From Ectobacillus ponti (GTDB lineage: Bacteria > Bacillota > Bacilli > Bacillales > Bacillaceae_G), in contig NZ_JANCLT010000015.1 of NCBI RefSeq assembly GCF_024294785.1, positions 1 to 64,000 of the forward strand: a stretch of DNA of 64,000 bases. Reading direction: 5' to 3'. The position numbers were made by a program, and so were the translations under genes. Under the pieces are notes generated by a model. That model ran no database searches, was not told the DNA's origin, and was given only the letters and a program-made list of their open reading frames with translations. Shown here piece by piece: positions 1 through 7,959 of the stretch. Each line of letters starts with the position of its first letter. Within the stretch, counting starts at the first letter, position 1.

Positions 1-153
1 ATTTTTAATAAAAAACGGAGCGGCAAGCCTCTGCACTTTTCGCTGCAATTCTCTGCACTTTCTGCTTGCAAAAAACAGGTCTGGGGCTGAAGCTGCTGCA
101 GCCGGCTTCGCTTTTCTTAATAAAATCCGCAAATGCCTTGTCCGTTGCCCTGC

Positions 154-180
154 ACCTTGTCCGGCATTCTTCATAGTATG
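154..180 (+). promoter_or_regulatory. sigK-like sporulation promoter, first coat-like gene
   Basis: An AC-containing -35 (GCACC, AC at 154-155) is followed by CATAGTATG at 172-180, one base off the sigma-K -10 form CATAnnnTA. The same GCACCTTGTCC string recurs before the second gene of the cluster. This suggests late mother-cell expression; it is inferred from sequence only. Confidence 0.45.
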
Positions 181-209
181 ATAGCAAGAGTACAAGGAGG
201 TGAACAGAG

Positions 210-575
210 ATGGGTTATTATGGCAATGGCAACGGTAATGGCAACGTTGCGGGAGCTTCCGGCAATGGATACCGCCGCCAGTTCGGCTGGTGCGGATGCG
301 GCCACCCTCAAAAACAAAATGTGGCGCCTGCAAACACTTGTGACAACAATGACAGCATTGTAAACTTCCTGAGATCCTTGAGCCCAGGCACTTGCGTGGT
401 TCTGCAATATGACCACCAAAGACCGGCAAAAGGCATCTTCCAAGGCTTCCAAAACGGCAACTTGATTCTGTCTGATTACAACGGCTTCCCTGGATTGGTG
501 CGAATCAATCCTTGCGAGGTGAATGCAGTGTCCCCTTTCACAGCGGGATGCAAGGACTGCTATGATTACGAGTAA
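210..575 (+). CDS. Asn/Gly-rich spore-coat-like protein with Sm-like core (copy 1)
   Basis: 121-residue protein. It has a low-complexity N-terminus (MGYYGNGNGNGNVAG) and a Cys-containing linker. The conserved core from about residue 50 to 110 holds FLRSLSPGTCVVLQYD, GIFQGFQNGN, ILSDYNGFPGLV and NPCEVNAVSP. The alternating strand pattern with PGT and G-x-F-x-G-x-x-N-G turns resembles the small beta-barrel seen in DUF2642-type Bacillus coat proteins. ATG 210 follows AAGGAGGTG at good spacing. Two close paralogues lie downstream on the same strand and a divergent one lies opposite. A structural role in the spore coat or exosporium is inferred from the composition and the sigK-like promoter. No enzymatic motif is visible. 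Confidence 0.7.
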   Translation: MGYYGNGNGNGNVAGASGNGYRRQFGWCGCGHPQKQNVAPANTCDNNDSIVNFLRSLSPGTCVVLQYDHQRPAKGIFQGFQNGNLILSDYNGFPGLVRINPCEVNAVSPFTAGCKDCYDYE

Positions 576-623
576 TCAGGAATCGGGATTGAAAAATCCA
601 CAGATGTCTGATCTTCTCAGATG

Positions 624-652
624 CACCTTGTCCAATTGAGCAGCATAGAATA
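624..652 (+). promoter_or_regulatory. sigK-like promoter, second coat-like gene
   Basis: CACC at 624-627, a 16-base spacer, then CATAGAATA at 644-652. This is a perfect match to the sigma-K -10 form CATAnnnTA with the right spacing. The start codon is 31 bases downstream. It is the best sporulation promoter match in the cluster. Confidence 0.55.
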
Positions 653-682
653 CAGTGAACAAGCAGAGGAGGTGAACAACTG

Positions 683-1027
683 ATGGGTTACTATGGCAAT
701 AACGGCAATGTGGCCGGCGCTAACAACTACAACTGCAACAAGAACAACGTGGCTGGTGCCAACACTTATAATTGCAACAACAATGACAACATTGTAAACT
801 TCCTGCGTTCCTTGAGCCCAGGCACTTGTGTGGTTCTGCAATACGATCACCAAAAACCGGCGAAAGGTATTTTCCAAGGCTTCCAAAACGGAAACGTAAT
901 TCTGTCCGACTACAATGGTTTTCCTGGACTGGTGCGTTTGAATCCTTGCGAAATCAACGCGGTGTCTCCTTTCAGCAACTGCTTTAATGACCATGATGAT
1001 CATCATGGACATTCCGGCCGTTACTAA
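683..1027 (+). CDS. Asn/Gly-rich spore-coat-like protein (copy 2)
   Basis: 114 residues. The N-terminus is rich in Asn, Gly and Tyr, with two NVAGAN-type segments. The core FLRSLSPGTCVVLQYD to NPCEINAVSPF is almost identical to copy 1, and the tail ends in His/Asp (DHDDHHGHSGRY). ATG 683 follows GAGGAGGTGAACAACTG. DNA identity with copy 3 is very high and includes the ribosome binding site, indicating recent tandem duplication. The His/Asp-rich tail could bind metal, but that is speculative. The function is probably structural, in the spore envelope. Confidence 0.7.
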   Translation: MGYYGNNGNVAGANNYNCNKNNVAGANTYNCNNNDNIVNFLRSLSPGTCVVLQYDHQKPAKGIFQGFQNGNVILSDYNGFPGLVRLNPCEINAVSPFSNCFNDHDDHHGHSGRY

Positions 1028-1080
1028 ACCGGACTGAGCAGCAGAGAATACACTAAACAAGCAGAGGAGGTGAACAACTG

Positions 1081-1437
1081 ATGGGTTACTACGGCAATAA
1101 CGGCAATGTGGCCGGCGCTAACAACTACAACAACAACTACAATAACAACAATGTGGCTGGTGCTAACAGCTACAACTGCAACAACAATGACAACATTGTA
1201 AACTTCCTGCGTTCCTTGAGCCCAGGCACTTGTGTAGTTCTGCAATACGATCACCAAAGACCAGCGAAAGGCATTTTCCAAGGCTTCCAAAACGGAAACG
1301 TAATCCTGTCCAACTACAATGGTTTTCCTGGACTGGTGCGCTTGAATCCTTGCGAAATCAACGCGGTGTCTCCTTTCAGCAACTGCTTTGATGATTGTGA
1401 TGATCATCACGGGCATTCCGGCTCCGGCCGTTACTGA
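1081..1437 (+). CDS. Asn/Gly-rich spore-coat-like protein (copy 3)
   Basis: 118 residues. The layout matches copy 2: MGYYGNNGNVAGANNYN start, expanded Asn/Tyr tract, the conserved SLSPGTCVVLQYDHQ core, and a DDHHGHSG tail. The Asn-codon tract (AACAAC/AATAAC) differs in length from copy 2, as expected from replication slippage. Upstream at 1041-1050 the sequence CAGAGAATAC replaces the sigK-like CATAGAATAC of copy 2, so this copy may depend on readthrough. A strong hairpin follows the stop. Confidence 0.7.
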   Translation: MGYYGNNGNVAGANNYNNNYNNNNVAGANSYNCNNNDNIVNFLRSLSPGTCVVLQYDHQRPAKGIFQGFQNGNVILSNYNGFPGLVRLNPCEINAVSPFSNCFDDCDDHHGHSGSGRY

Positions 1438-1448
1438 ACAGACCGGAA

Positions 1449-1472
1449 GCAAGAGAGTTCACGCTCTCTTGC
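1449..1472. terminator. hairpin between convergent coat-like genes
   Basis: Perfect 9-bp stem (GCAAGAGAG paired with CTCTCTTGC, loop TTCACG) between the stops of the convergent genes. There is no clear U-tract on either side, so termination would be weak or factor-dependent. Confidence 0.5.
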
Positions 1473-1480
1473 CTACATAG

Positions 1481-1729
1481 CTACAAAATGACAATGGCTT
1501 GAATGGCGCTGAGCCGGATGCGCGTCACCTTGCCCTTTACAAGAAAGATCGCATAGCCCCGGTTTTTCCCTTCATATTGTGCGCGCATAAAACCGGAGTT
1601 GTCGAACCAGACCGAGACCCGGGTGCCGGGCGTCAGGTCGTGCAGCAAATCCTCATCCTCCTGGAGCCGCGGTTCAAAGTCCCAGTCGGGACGGTGCCGT
1701 CCACGGCGCGGGTAGTCAAAATCCCACAT
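1481..1729 (-). CDS. divergent Sm-like small protein related to the coat-like cluster
   Basis: 82 residues. The N-terminus is acidic and aromatic (MWDFDYPRRGRHRPDWDFEP). The core LLHDLTPGTRVSVWFDNSG, then YAIFLVKGKVTRIRLSAIQAIVIL, has the same PGT-strand-strand pattern as the three coat-like proteins on the other strand, with low identity. ATG 1729 follows AAGGGGGGATTACAAGC. It may be a fourth, diverged member of the same small beta-barrel family. Function unknown; an association with the spore envelope is inferred from position only. Confidence 0.6.
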   Translation of the reverse strand: MWDFDYPRRGRHRPDWDFEPRLQEDEDLLHDLTPGTRVSVWFDNSGFMRAQYEGKNRGYAIFLVKGKVTRIRLSAIQAIVIL

Positions 1730-1799
1730 GCTTGTAATCCCCCCTTAGTCCACCATATTCGGCCTGTTCAAGAAGGGTGCTCCGGCAGATGTCTAACTT

Positions 1800-2258
1800 T
1801 CAGCAGGAAGCTGGCTCCACATAGATGACATAGCAGCGGCGGTCTTCATCGATTTCCGCAGAATCCCGCTTGCGCAGGCCGACTGCGGGAATGTCGACGT
1901 AATCCTTAAGAAGGTAGCGGACTGCTTCCCAGTGCGGCCGCTTGTAGGGGTTGCATACAAGCGCGTACAGAAGCGGAGTTTGGGAAGGCGCCTGATATTC
2001 GCGGAATTCAATGTGCACACCATCCTTGTAAAATGGTTCTGCGTCGGTTCGGACAGCCGGACCGAGGTCCTCTACGACCAACACTTCCTCCTGCTTCTCC
2101 ATCTCATTGGATACCAGCTGATACTGTCTGTCCTGAATCACAAGGTAGTCACATAGCTGCCGGGCGTATATTTCGTCCGGATCAATGCTTCCTGCTGGGT
2201 ATGTATAAATAGGCTGATAGGAAGCATCCGCGCGCAGTACATAATACGTAAGTTCCAT
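1800..2258 (-). CDS. conserved hypothetical protein, 152 aa
   Basis: Begins MELTYYVLRADASYQP and contains YTYPAGSIDPDEIYARQLCDYLV, an acidic centre (EKQEEVLVVEDLG), HIEFREYQ and a C-terminus with RRCYVIYVEPASC. No signal peptide or membrane segment. The reading frame is open further upstream (to 2360), but the upstream part is hydrophobic junk without a ribosome binding site. ATG 2258 follows GGAAGGGG at long spacing, so the start is moderately sure. It reads divergently from the lipoprotein gene. I do not recognise the family. Confidence 0.6.
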   Translation of the reverse strand: MELTYYVLRADASYQPIYTYPAGSIDPDEIYARQLCDYLVIQDRQYQLVSNEMEKQEEVLVVEDLGPAVRTDAEPFYKDGVHIEFREYQAPSQTPLLYALVCNPYKRPHWEAVRYLLKDYVDIPAVGLRKRDSAEIDEDRRCYVIYVEPASC

Positions 2259-2344
2259 TGTTTGGAAGACCCCTTCCTTCTTTTTTGCTTTCATATTATC
2301 ATATAATATATGACAGAGACAGAAGTACATGAGGGGGCTTGTTG

Positions 2345-2653
2345 ATGAAGCGGACAACAAAGGTTATGCTGGGCGTAATGGCCGCAGTCGGTGGAGCCGG
2401 CTGCAGCAGCGACGACGCATCGCTGCCGCCCAAGCCAACTGATCCGGAGTGCGGGCGTTACGAATTCGATTATGATGACGGGGTATGGGAATGTGAGGAT
2501 ACAAGCTCCAGCCATTACGGCCATTCCTACCATGGCGGCAAGTATTACTCGAGCAAGAGCAAGCTGTACAGCGATTCGGGCTATCAGTCGTATCGGAACA
2601 GCGCGGCCTTTAAAAGCGGCTTTGGCTCAGGCTCCAAAAGCAGCGGCTCATGA
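2345..2653 (+). CDS. small Ser/Tyr/Lys-rich lipoprotein
   Basis: 102 residues. A short signal peptide MKRTTKVMLGVMAAVGGAGC ends in a lipobox-like GAGC, so Cys20 is the likely lipidation site. The rest is acidic, then rich in Ser, Gly, Tyr and Lys (YHGGKYYSSKSK). ATG 2345 lies 7 bases after GAGGGGG. The stop overlaps the next gene as ATGA, so the two are probably translationally coupled. The pairing resembles the enterobacterial YgiB lipoprotein next to YgiC ligase. The exact function is unknown. Confidence 0.65.
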   Translation: MKRTTKVMLGVMAAVGGAGCSSDDASLPPKPTDPECGRYEFDYDDGVWECEDTSSSHYGHSYHGGKYYSSKSKLYSDSGYQSYRNSAAFKSGFGSGSKSSGS

Positions 2654-3840
2654 AGCGGGAAGCCTTCTACCAAACGGTCCCTGATTTCTGGCCGGATTTG
2701 TACGGAGAGCCTTATGCACTCTACGACCTTTCTTATATAGGAAACCAGCAAAAGCAGGAGATGCGGGAGGCAACGGAGCGCGCCGGCCGCATCTTTTTCA
2801 AAATAGCGGCACTGCTGCGCCGGCTGGATGAGAACACCTTGCGGGATATGCTGTATCCACAGGAGGCAATTCCCTTTTTGCGCCTTGCCTCCCGCCTGCC
2901 GGAGAGTGTGATTGCCCGGTTTGACCTGGTGCGTGTGCAAAACACATGGAAGGTGCTGGAGTTAAATGCGGATACCCCCACCTTTATCAAAGAGTTATAT
3001 ACAGTAAATGGGCAGGTCTGCCGGCACTTTGGTGCGCATGATGTGAATGAGGGGGAGGAAGTGCGGCTGCGGGCTGCTGTGAGACAGGCTGTTGCTGCTG
3101 TGCTTCCTCCTGATGGATATGTAGTATTTACAGCGCATGATGACCATGTGGAGGATAAGCTGACTGTACAGTACCTGCAGTCTCTGTATCATGCGCCCTC
3201 GCGCTTTGTGCCGCTGCACCAGCTGCAAATTGTGGAGGGGCAGGGGTTGTATGACGAAGCAGGCCGGCGCATTGATGTTCTATATCGGCAAACCTTTCCA
3301 ATTGAGAGTCTATTGCTCGATGGAGAAATTGGTCTGATGCTGCTGGACCTTGTCTGTAAGGAGAAGCTGCAGCTGATCAATCCGCCCGCGGCCTTTTTGC
3401 TGCAAAATAAAGCGGTGCTGGCCGTCATTTGGGGACTCCATCAAGAAGGAAGCGCCTTTTTTACAGAAGAGGAGCATGGCTGGATTGCGCAATATTTTCT
3501 GCCAACCTATTTTGAACCCGATCCATTTTTGCAAAATTCCCCCTTCGTAAAGAAGCCGGTATTCGGCCGTGAAGGAGATACGGTGGAGCTGTATGATTTT
3601 CTGGGAAATAAGGTGGAGGAAGAGAAGGAAAAATCCTACGGACAGTACGGGTTCATTTACCAGCAGTATGTGGAGCTGCCGATGATACAGGCAGCGGGGA
3701 AGGAATGGCGGCAGGTGTTTGGCAGTTTTCTGATTGCCGGCCGTCCGGGGGCAATCGGCTGCCGGGCCGGCGGCTTCATCACAAATAATTTGTCCTGCTA
3801 CTTGCCGGTGGGGCTCGAAAGTGGGCCTGTCTTGAAATAA
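2650..3840 (+). CDS. glutathionylspermidine synthase-like ATP-grasp ligase (YgiC type)
   Basis: 396 residues, about the length of YgiC-type proteins (PF03738), which lack the amidase half of E. coli Gss. Characteristic stretches include RFDLVRVQNTWKVLELNADTPT near residue 90-110, FTAHDDHVEDKLTVQYL near 160-175, the FVKKPVFGREG ATP-grasp-like segment near 297-310, and GFIYQQYVELP. The start overlaps the lipoprotein stop by 4 bases. Such proteins are ATP-dependent amide ligases. The substrate here is unknown, and Bacillus does not make glutathionylspermidine, so a surface peptide or amine substrate delivered by the partner lipoprotein is possible. Confidence 0.75.
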   Translation: MKREAFYQTVPDFWPDLYGEPYALYDLSYIGNQQKQEMREATERAGRIFFKIAALLRRLDENTLRDMLYPQEAIPFLRLASRLPESVIARFDLVRVQNTWKVLELNADTPTFIKELYTVNGQVCRHFGAHDVNEGEEVRLRAAVRQAVAAVLPPDGYVVFTAHDDHVEDKLTVQYLQSLYHAPSRFVPLHQLQIVEGQGLYDEAGRRIDVLYRQTFPIESLLLDGEIGLMLLDLVCKEKLQLINPPAAFLLQNKAVLAVIWGLHQEGSAFFTEEEHGWIAQYFLPTYFEPDPFLQNSPFVKKPVFGREGDTVELYDFLGNKVEEEKEKSYGQYGFIYQQYVELPMIQAAGKEWRQVFGSFLIAGRPGAIGCRAGGFITNNLSCYLPVGLESGPVLK

Positions 3841-3941
3841 AAAACAGACCGGTGAATTCTTTTCTGGCAGCTTCTCTCTTATCAGGTGAAAAAGGGACAT
3901 TGACACAAACCTTTTTTCGACAAGAGTCATATGATAGAAAG

Positions 3942-5255
3942 ATGAAACGAGAAGCGAGTGATAGGCGTGTGGTTAAACTATTGCATTTCCTGCTGGAAAA
4001 CACCGTTTTTCAAAATTTGCTGCAAGATCTTGACATAACAGTTTTATATGTCGAGGAAGAGACTGGGCAGACGGACGTGACAGAGGAGCTGCAGCCAAAA
4101 TGCTTATTTGTGGCACACAGTGCGGAGGAAGGACAGCGGCTGGCGGCTGAAGTACAGCCGGATGTCATTCTTCTGAATCTCCCCGTCTCACGCGCCGAGC
4201 TTTTTATGAACCTGGTGCAGTCTGCACGTGTTATTGTGATTTGCCAGGAGGAACAGGCAGCTGTTTGGAGACTGCTGCAGAAGGGTGCCCGGCATTTCAT
4301 ACTGCCGCCGGTAACACCAAACCGTGTCCTGGAGGCTGTACAGGAAAGCCTGTATGACCTTTCTCTGAAGCGGGAAGTAACCCGCCAACGGGATATGGTC
4401 AGGGCTGTTTTAGAATTTCAGACTGACCTGCTGTTCATTTTAGAGGATGACCAGGTTATTGATTGCAATACCACATTTTTGCAATTTTTCGGCTATGAGG
4501 ATTTGCTGTCCTTTCAAGAAGAAGTGCTGAGTGTAGCCGATTTCTTTCTGGAGGAGAAAGGATATTATTGTCCGTTGAATAAAACGATGTGGGTGGATGA
4601 TTGTGCAGTGGAGCCAAAAAGAGTCAGGATGAAGAATGTGGAGGGGAAACCGCGTGTCTTCTATGTGAGAGCCTCCCAGCTCCCTGATGATGTGACGCGG
4701 TTCATTGTGCTTTGCACAGACATTACAGAATTGGAGCAGGACTATAAGGAAAATGAACGCCTTGCTGTAACAGATTCTTTAACGGGCTTGTATAACCGCT
4801 TCAAGTACCAAGCGCTGCTGGCGGAGCAATGGGAGAAGGCCTACTACGGCTACGATACCTTTTCCGTTGTACTCATGGATGTTGACCATTTTCAAAGCAT
4901 CAATGATACGTACGGGCATGATTATGGAGATTTGGCACTGGTTCAGCTGAGCGATTTGCTGCGCAAGCATATGCGCCCGCAGGATACATTGGCGCGCTGG
5001 GAAGGCGGAACCTTTGCGTTGCTGCTGCCGCATGCCACAGGCAGGCAGGCTTTTCAGTTTGCTGAGTCCCTGCGCTTCTTTGTGGAAACAAAGAAGTTCA
5101 CGGGCCTGCCGAAGCTGACTGTGAGCTTTGGGGCAGCCCAGCATGAAATGGGCATTGGCCGGGAGAAAGTGCTGCAGCGTGCGGAAGCGGCGCTGCAGCA
5201 GGCGAAGCGCAATGGCAGGAATCAGGGATGGCTGTTTCGAAAGGAAAAGAAATAA
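3942..5255 (+). CDS. response-regulator-like/PAS/degenerate GGDEF protein
   Basis: About 437 residues. N-terminal 1-150 looks like a receiver-type or REC-like fold (CLFVAHSAEEG, DVILLNLPVSRAELF, ILPPVTPNRVLEAV). Residues 155-260 resemble a PAS domain (TDLLFILEDDQVIDCNTTFLQFFGY). The C-terminal 275-437 is GGDEF-like (LAVTDSLTGLYNR, VVLMDVDHFQSINDTYGHDYGD). The signature that should read RxGGDEF is RWEGGTF, so the loop Asp/Glu residues are lost while the metal-binding DxD is kept. Diguanylate cyclase activity is doubtful; a GTP or c-di-GMP sensing role is possible. The reading frame stays open upstream to 3852; ATG 3942 or GTG 3969 are the likely starts, neither with a strong ribosome binding site. 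Confidence 0.7.
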   Translation: MKREASDRRVVKLLHFLLENTVFQNLLQDLDITVLYVEEETGQTDVTEELQPKCLFVAHSAEEGQRLAAEVQPDVILLNLPVSRAELFMNLVQSARVIVICQEEQAAVWRLLQKGARHFILPPVTPNRVLEAVQESLYDLSLKREVTRQRDMVRAVLEFQTDLLFILEDDQVIDCNTTFLQFFGYEDLLSFQEEVLSVADFFLEEKGYYCPLNKTMWVDDCAVEPKRVRMKNVEGKPRVFYVRASQLPDDVTRFIVLCTDITELEQDYKENERLAVTDSLTGLYNRFKYQALLAEQWEKAYYGYDTFSVVLMDVDHFQSINDTYGHDYGDLALVQLSDLLRKHMRPQDTLARWEGGTFALLLPHATGRQAFQFAESLRFFVETKKFTGLPKLTVSFGAAQHEMGIGREKVLQRAEAALQQAKRNGRNQGWLFRKEKK

Positions 5256-5256
5256 G

Positions 5257-5290
5257 AAGAAATCGCAGCAAAAAGTTGCGATTTCTTTTT
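5257..5290 (+). terminator. rho-independent terminator
   Basis: GAAATCGCA (5259-5267) pairs with TGCGATTTC (5277-5285), followed by TTTTT. It ends the GGDEF gene. Confidence 0.85.
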
Positions 5291-5324
5291 ATTTCCGGAT
5301 AATAAAACTAGGAGGTGCGGAAGA

Positions 5325-6452
5325 TTGCGCATAAGGAAAATGATCATATTGGCATGCTTGGTCGCCGCCGCACTTGGGGTAAAGTACTATGAGCATTTGC
5401 AGGATCCGCATGTTCCGCTTGGCACGGGACCGGGCGGGGGGATTTCCTCCGGAGGCATTCCTACAGGCAACAAGGCCGATGAGAAGCTTGCTGTCCGGTT
5501 GGATGAATATATGAGGCAGCAAGGCTTTAACGGGACCTTGCTGGTACAGCGGCAGGGCAGAACTGTGATAAGCAAGGGGTACGGCTACGCGGATGCGCAT
5601 GAAAAAAGGCTGAATACGCCGGATACGAAGTTCATCATCGGTTCGATTACAAAGTCATTCATAGCGGCATCCATTCTGCAGCTGGCGGAGCAAGGGAAGC
5701 TTCATATAGATGACAACGTGCATCACTACATCCCTTCCTTCCCGGAAAGCAAAGGTATAACCCTGCGCAATCTCTTGCAGCACACCTCCGGTCTGCCCAA
5801 CCGGAGGTATGAGCATGGGAGAGAAGCCGTGAACGCTGAGGACCATGCGAAGCTGGTGCAATGGATTGGCAAACAGAAGCTGCAATTTCAGCCTGGAACC
5901 GGCTGGATGTACAGCGACCGGAATTACATGGTTCTCGGCTATGTGGTGGAACGGGTATCCGGCCAACACGCAGAGGATTACGTCCGCGAGCATATGATCC
6001 GAAAGGCCGGGCTGCAGCATACGGCAATCGGCCGGCCCGCGCAGGCTGACCCGATGCTCTCGACAGGCTACAAATCCGAAAACGGAAAATGGCAAGTCGA
6101 TGCAGGCTTGAATTGGCCATGGCTGTACTCCTGCGGAAATGTATACATGACAGCAGGGGACTTGGTGCGCTTTGATCAGGCGCTGATGGACGGCACCTTG
6201 GTTTCCACCGAAAGCGCCAGACTCATGCTTATACCCAGTGCTGTCAAAAACTACGGCATGAGCTTTTATCAGACAGATCTATGTGAGTTTAACCATGGGG
6301 TCATTTCCGGATGGGATGTGTACAATAATTTTAATTTGCGGGATCATACATTTGTTATTGTCATGTCCAATGCAGTTGATTATTTGCCCAAGGATTTCAA
6401 TAAGACCGTGCAGAAAATGGTATGGGGTCAGGATGGAGGAGAGAATTTATGA
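5325..6452 (+). CDS. serine hydrolase, beta-lactamase class C / DD-peptidase-like
   Basis: 375 residues with a TTG start placed 7 bases after AGGAGGTG. An N-terminal hydrophobic anchor (MIILACLVAAALGV) makes it secreted or membrane-tethered. The catalytic SxxK is in GSITKSFIA near residue 105-112. The second motif is YSDRNY near residue 198, and the third, HxG-like, is in FNHGVISGWD near 322. All three class C motifs are present, so it is probably active as a D-Ala-D-Ala carboxypeptidase or esterase rather than a resistance enzyme. The stop overlaps the following dehydrogenase start as ATGA. Confidence 0.85.
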   Translation: MRIRKMIILACLVAAALGVKYYEHLQDPHVPLGTGPGGGISSGGIPTGNKADEKLAVRLDEYMRQQGFNGTLLVQRQGRTVISKGYGYADAHEKRLNTPDTKFIIGSITKSFIAASILQLAEQGKLHIDDNVHHYIPSFPESKGITLRNLLQHTSGLPNRRYEHGREAVNAEDHAKLVQWIGKQKLQFQPGTGWMYSDRNYMVLGYVVERVSGQHAEDYVREHMIRKAGLQHTAIGRPAQADPMLSTGYKSENGKWQVDAGLNWPWLYSCGNVYMTAGDLVRFDQALMDGTLVSTESARLMLIPSAVKNYGMSFYQTDLCEFNHGVISGWDVYNNFNLRDHTFVIVMSNAVDYLPKDFNKTVQKMVWGQDGGENL

Positions 6453-7312
6453 ACATTGGTTTTATCGGTACCGGAGTAATGGGAAAGAGCATGGTGCGCC
6501 ATTTGCTGAAGGGCGGCCATACTGTGTACGTGTATAACCGGACAAAGGAAAAGACGGACGAGCTTGTGCAGGAAGGCGCCATTTGGGCAGAAGCACCGAA
6601 GCTTGTTGCGCATCAGGCGGACGTGGTCATGACTATGGTCGGTTATCCGTACGATGTGGAGGAAGTGTATTTTGGCAGCGAAGGGCTGTTGGAGCATGCC
6701 AAGCCGGGCACAGTCTTTATTGATTTTACGACCTCCACGCCGACGCTGGCGAAACGCATCTACGAGGCGGCAGCCGCAAAAGGGATGTCAGCGTTGGACG
6801 CGCCTGTATCCGGCGGCGATATCGGAGCGCGGGAAGCGCGTCTGGCCATTATGATGGGCGGAGATGAAGAGGCTTTCGGGCAGGTGCAGCCGCTGCTGCA
6901 GCTGTTGGGAACAAATATTGTGCTGCAAGGGCCGGCGGGAAGCGGCCAGCATACGAAGATGTGCAACCAGATTGCCATTGCTTCCAATATGATTGGGGTA
7001 TGCGAGGCCATCGCTTATGCAAAAACAGCTGGCTTGGACCCGGAGCAAGTGCTGCAAAGTATCGCCACAGGAGCAGCAGGCAGCTGGTCGCTCAGCAATC
7101 TGGCGCCGCGCATGCTGCAAGGCAACTTTGAGCCTGGCTTCTATATTAAGCATTTCATTAAGGACATGAAGATTGCTTTGGATGAAGCGGAACGGATGAA
7201 GCTGGAGCTCCCGGGCCTTTCGCTGGCAAAACAGATGTACGAAGAGCTGGCTGCACGCGGTGAAGAAAGCAGCGGAACGCAGGCGCTGTATAAGCGATAC
7301 ATACAGGAATAA
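6449..7312 (+). CDS. ykwC: beta-hydroxyacid dehydrogenase, YkwC orthologue
   Basis: 287 residues, the usual length for this family. The Rossmann motif is GFIGTGVMGKSM at residues 4-15. The substrate-binding signature is DAPVSGGDIGAREARLAIMMGG, the catalytic Lys is in GPAGSGQHTKMCNQI, and the C-terminal half has GAAGSWSLSNLAPRML. It closely matches B. subtilis YkwC as I recall it. It uses NAD(P) to oxidise or reduce 3-hydroxy acids of the hydroxyisobutyrate or tartronate-semialdehyde type; the real substrate is not established. ATG 6449 follows GGAGGAGAG and overlaps the upstream stop. Confidence 0.9.
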   Translation: MNIGFIGTGVMGKSMVRHLLKGGHTVYVYNRTKEKTDELVQEGAIWAEAPKLVAHQADVVMTMVGYPYDVEEVYFGSEGLLEHAKPGTVFIDFTTSTPTLAKRIYEAAAAKGMSALDAPVSGGDIGAREARLAIMMGGDEEAFGQVQPLLQLLGTNIVLQGPAGSGQHTKMCNQIAIASNMIGVCEAIAYAKTAGLDPEQVLQSIATGAAGSWSLSNLAPRMLQGNFEPGFYIKHFIKDMKIALDEAERMKLELPGLSLAKQMYEELAARGEESSGTQALYKRYIQE

Positions 7313-7379
7313 CAGGGCATAATCACTGTGCTCTGTCCATGCAACAACAGCATTTGAGTTCTTACAAATGATAGCAATG

Positions 7380-7405
7380 AAAAAAGCCCTCACGCGCGAG
7401 GGCTT
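7380..7405 (-). terminator. terminator overlapping the end of the small membrane protein gene
   Basis: On the minus strand AAAGCCCTCGCGCGTGAGGGCTTTTTT forms a GC-rich hairpin with a U-tract. The stem includes the last codons of the upstream minus-strand gene. Confidence 0.8.
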
Positions 7406-7650
7406 TCTTCGTCTGCCACAGTGAACGGAATCACCTGTGCCAGCACCGGCTTTTTGTATGTACGCTTGTAGATGAAGAGAATGCACAATGCCGCGACCGG
7501 AACCGTTGCATAATACGTGAAAATGATACCGCTTACAAGAGTCAGTACAAAGCTGTAAATCCCAAGCTCAAATTCTTCTTTTAAGAGGCCGACAACTGCG
7601 GGCACCAGTCCGCATACCATGGCGATCATGATCGTTTCGATTAAGTACAT
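7390..7650 (-). CDS. small integral membrane protein, 86 aa
   Basis: Two hydrophobic segments (about residues 5-22 and 31-58) with a short charged loop LKEEFELG. The C-terminal cytoplasmic tail is basic then acidic (YKRTYKKP to ADEESPRA). ATG 7650 lies after GGGGGATGAAGTGAT. No recognised family. Its own promoter and terminator make it monocistronic. Confidence 0.6.
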   Translation of the reverse strand: MYLIETIMIAMVCGLVPAVVGLLKEEFELGIYSFVLTLVSGIIFTYYATVPVAALCILFIYKRTYKKPVLAQVIPFTVADEESPRA

Positions 7651-7847
7651 ATCACTTCATCCCCCTATATATAGTTTGAACTCTCTCCTTGATTAGATTA
7701 TAACACATCGTACACAAAATTTTCAGATTTTATTCAAAAAATGTTCAAAATTTTGTAAATTTTTGTTCACAAAGAGAAAAAAAGGAATACCTTCGGATAT
7801 GGCTGCCCATAAGAGAAAGGGAGTTGAGCAGCTTCTCACAAAAAAAG
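7651..7847. promoter_or_regulatory. AT-rich intergenic region with minus-strand promoter
   Basis: No gene is seen between 7651 and the mtn operon end. TATAAT reads on the minus strand at 7702-7697, upstream of the small membrane protein. A partial CodY-box-like string AATTTTCAGATTTTA (11 of 15 positions by eye) sits next to it. The rest is A/T-rich with repeated TTCAAAA/GTTCA words. Confidence 0.4.
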
Positions 7848-7874
7848 AGCCGCGCAGATTATGGCCGCGCGGCT
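7840..7874 (-). terminator. terminator of mtnW-X-B-D operon
   Basis: AGCCGCGC (7848-7855) pairs with GCGCGGCT (7867-7874). On the minus strand it is followed by TCTTTTTTT. It lies 86 bases past the mtnD stop. Confidence 0.85.
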
Positions 7875-7959
7875 TTCAAAGGAGGATGTAAATATATGTA
7901 GAGCCGGCGGGGAAGGAAGGGTGGGGCCCCTCGTAGTCCGCCGGACATGCTACCCAGAC

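Noticed and set aside
5-187. 60-residue minus-strand ORF at the left edge
   Set aside because: No ribosome binding site, Cys/Ser/Arg-rich random composition, and it overlaps the coat-gene promoter.
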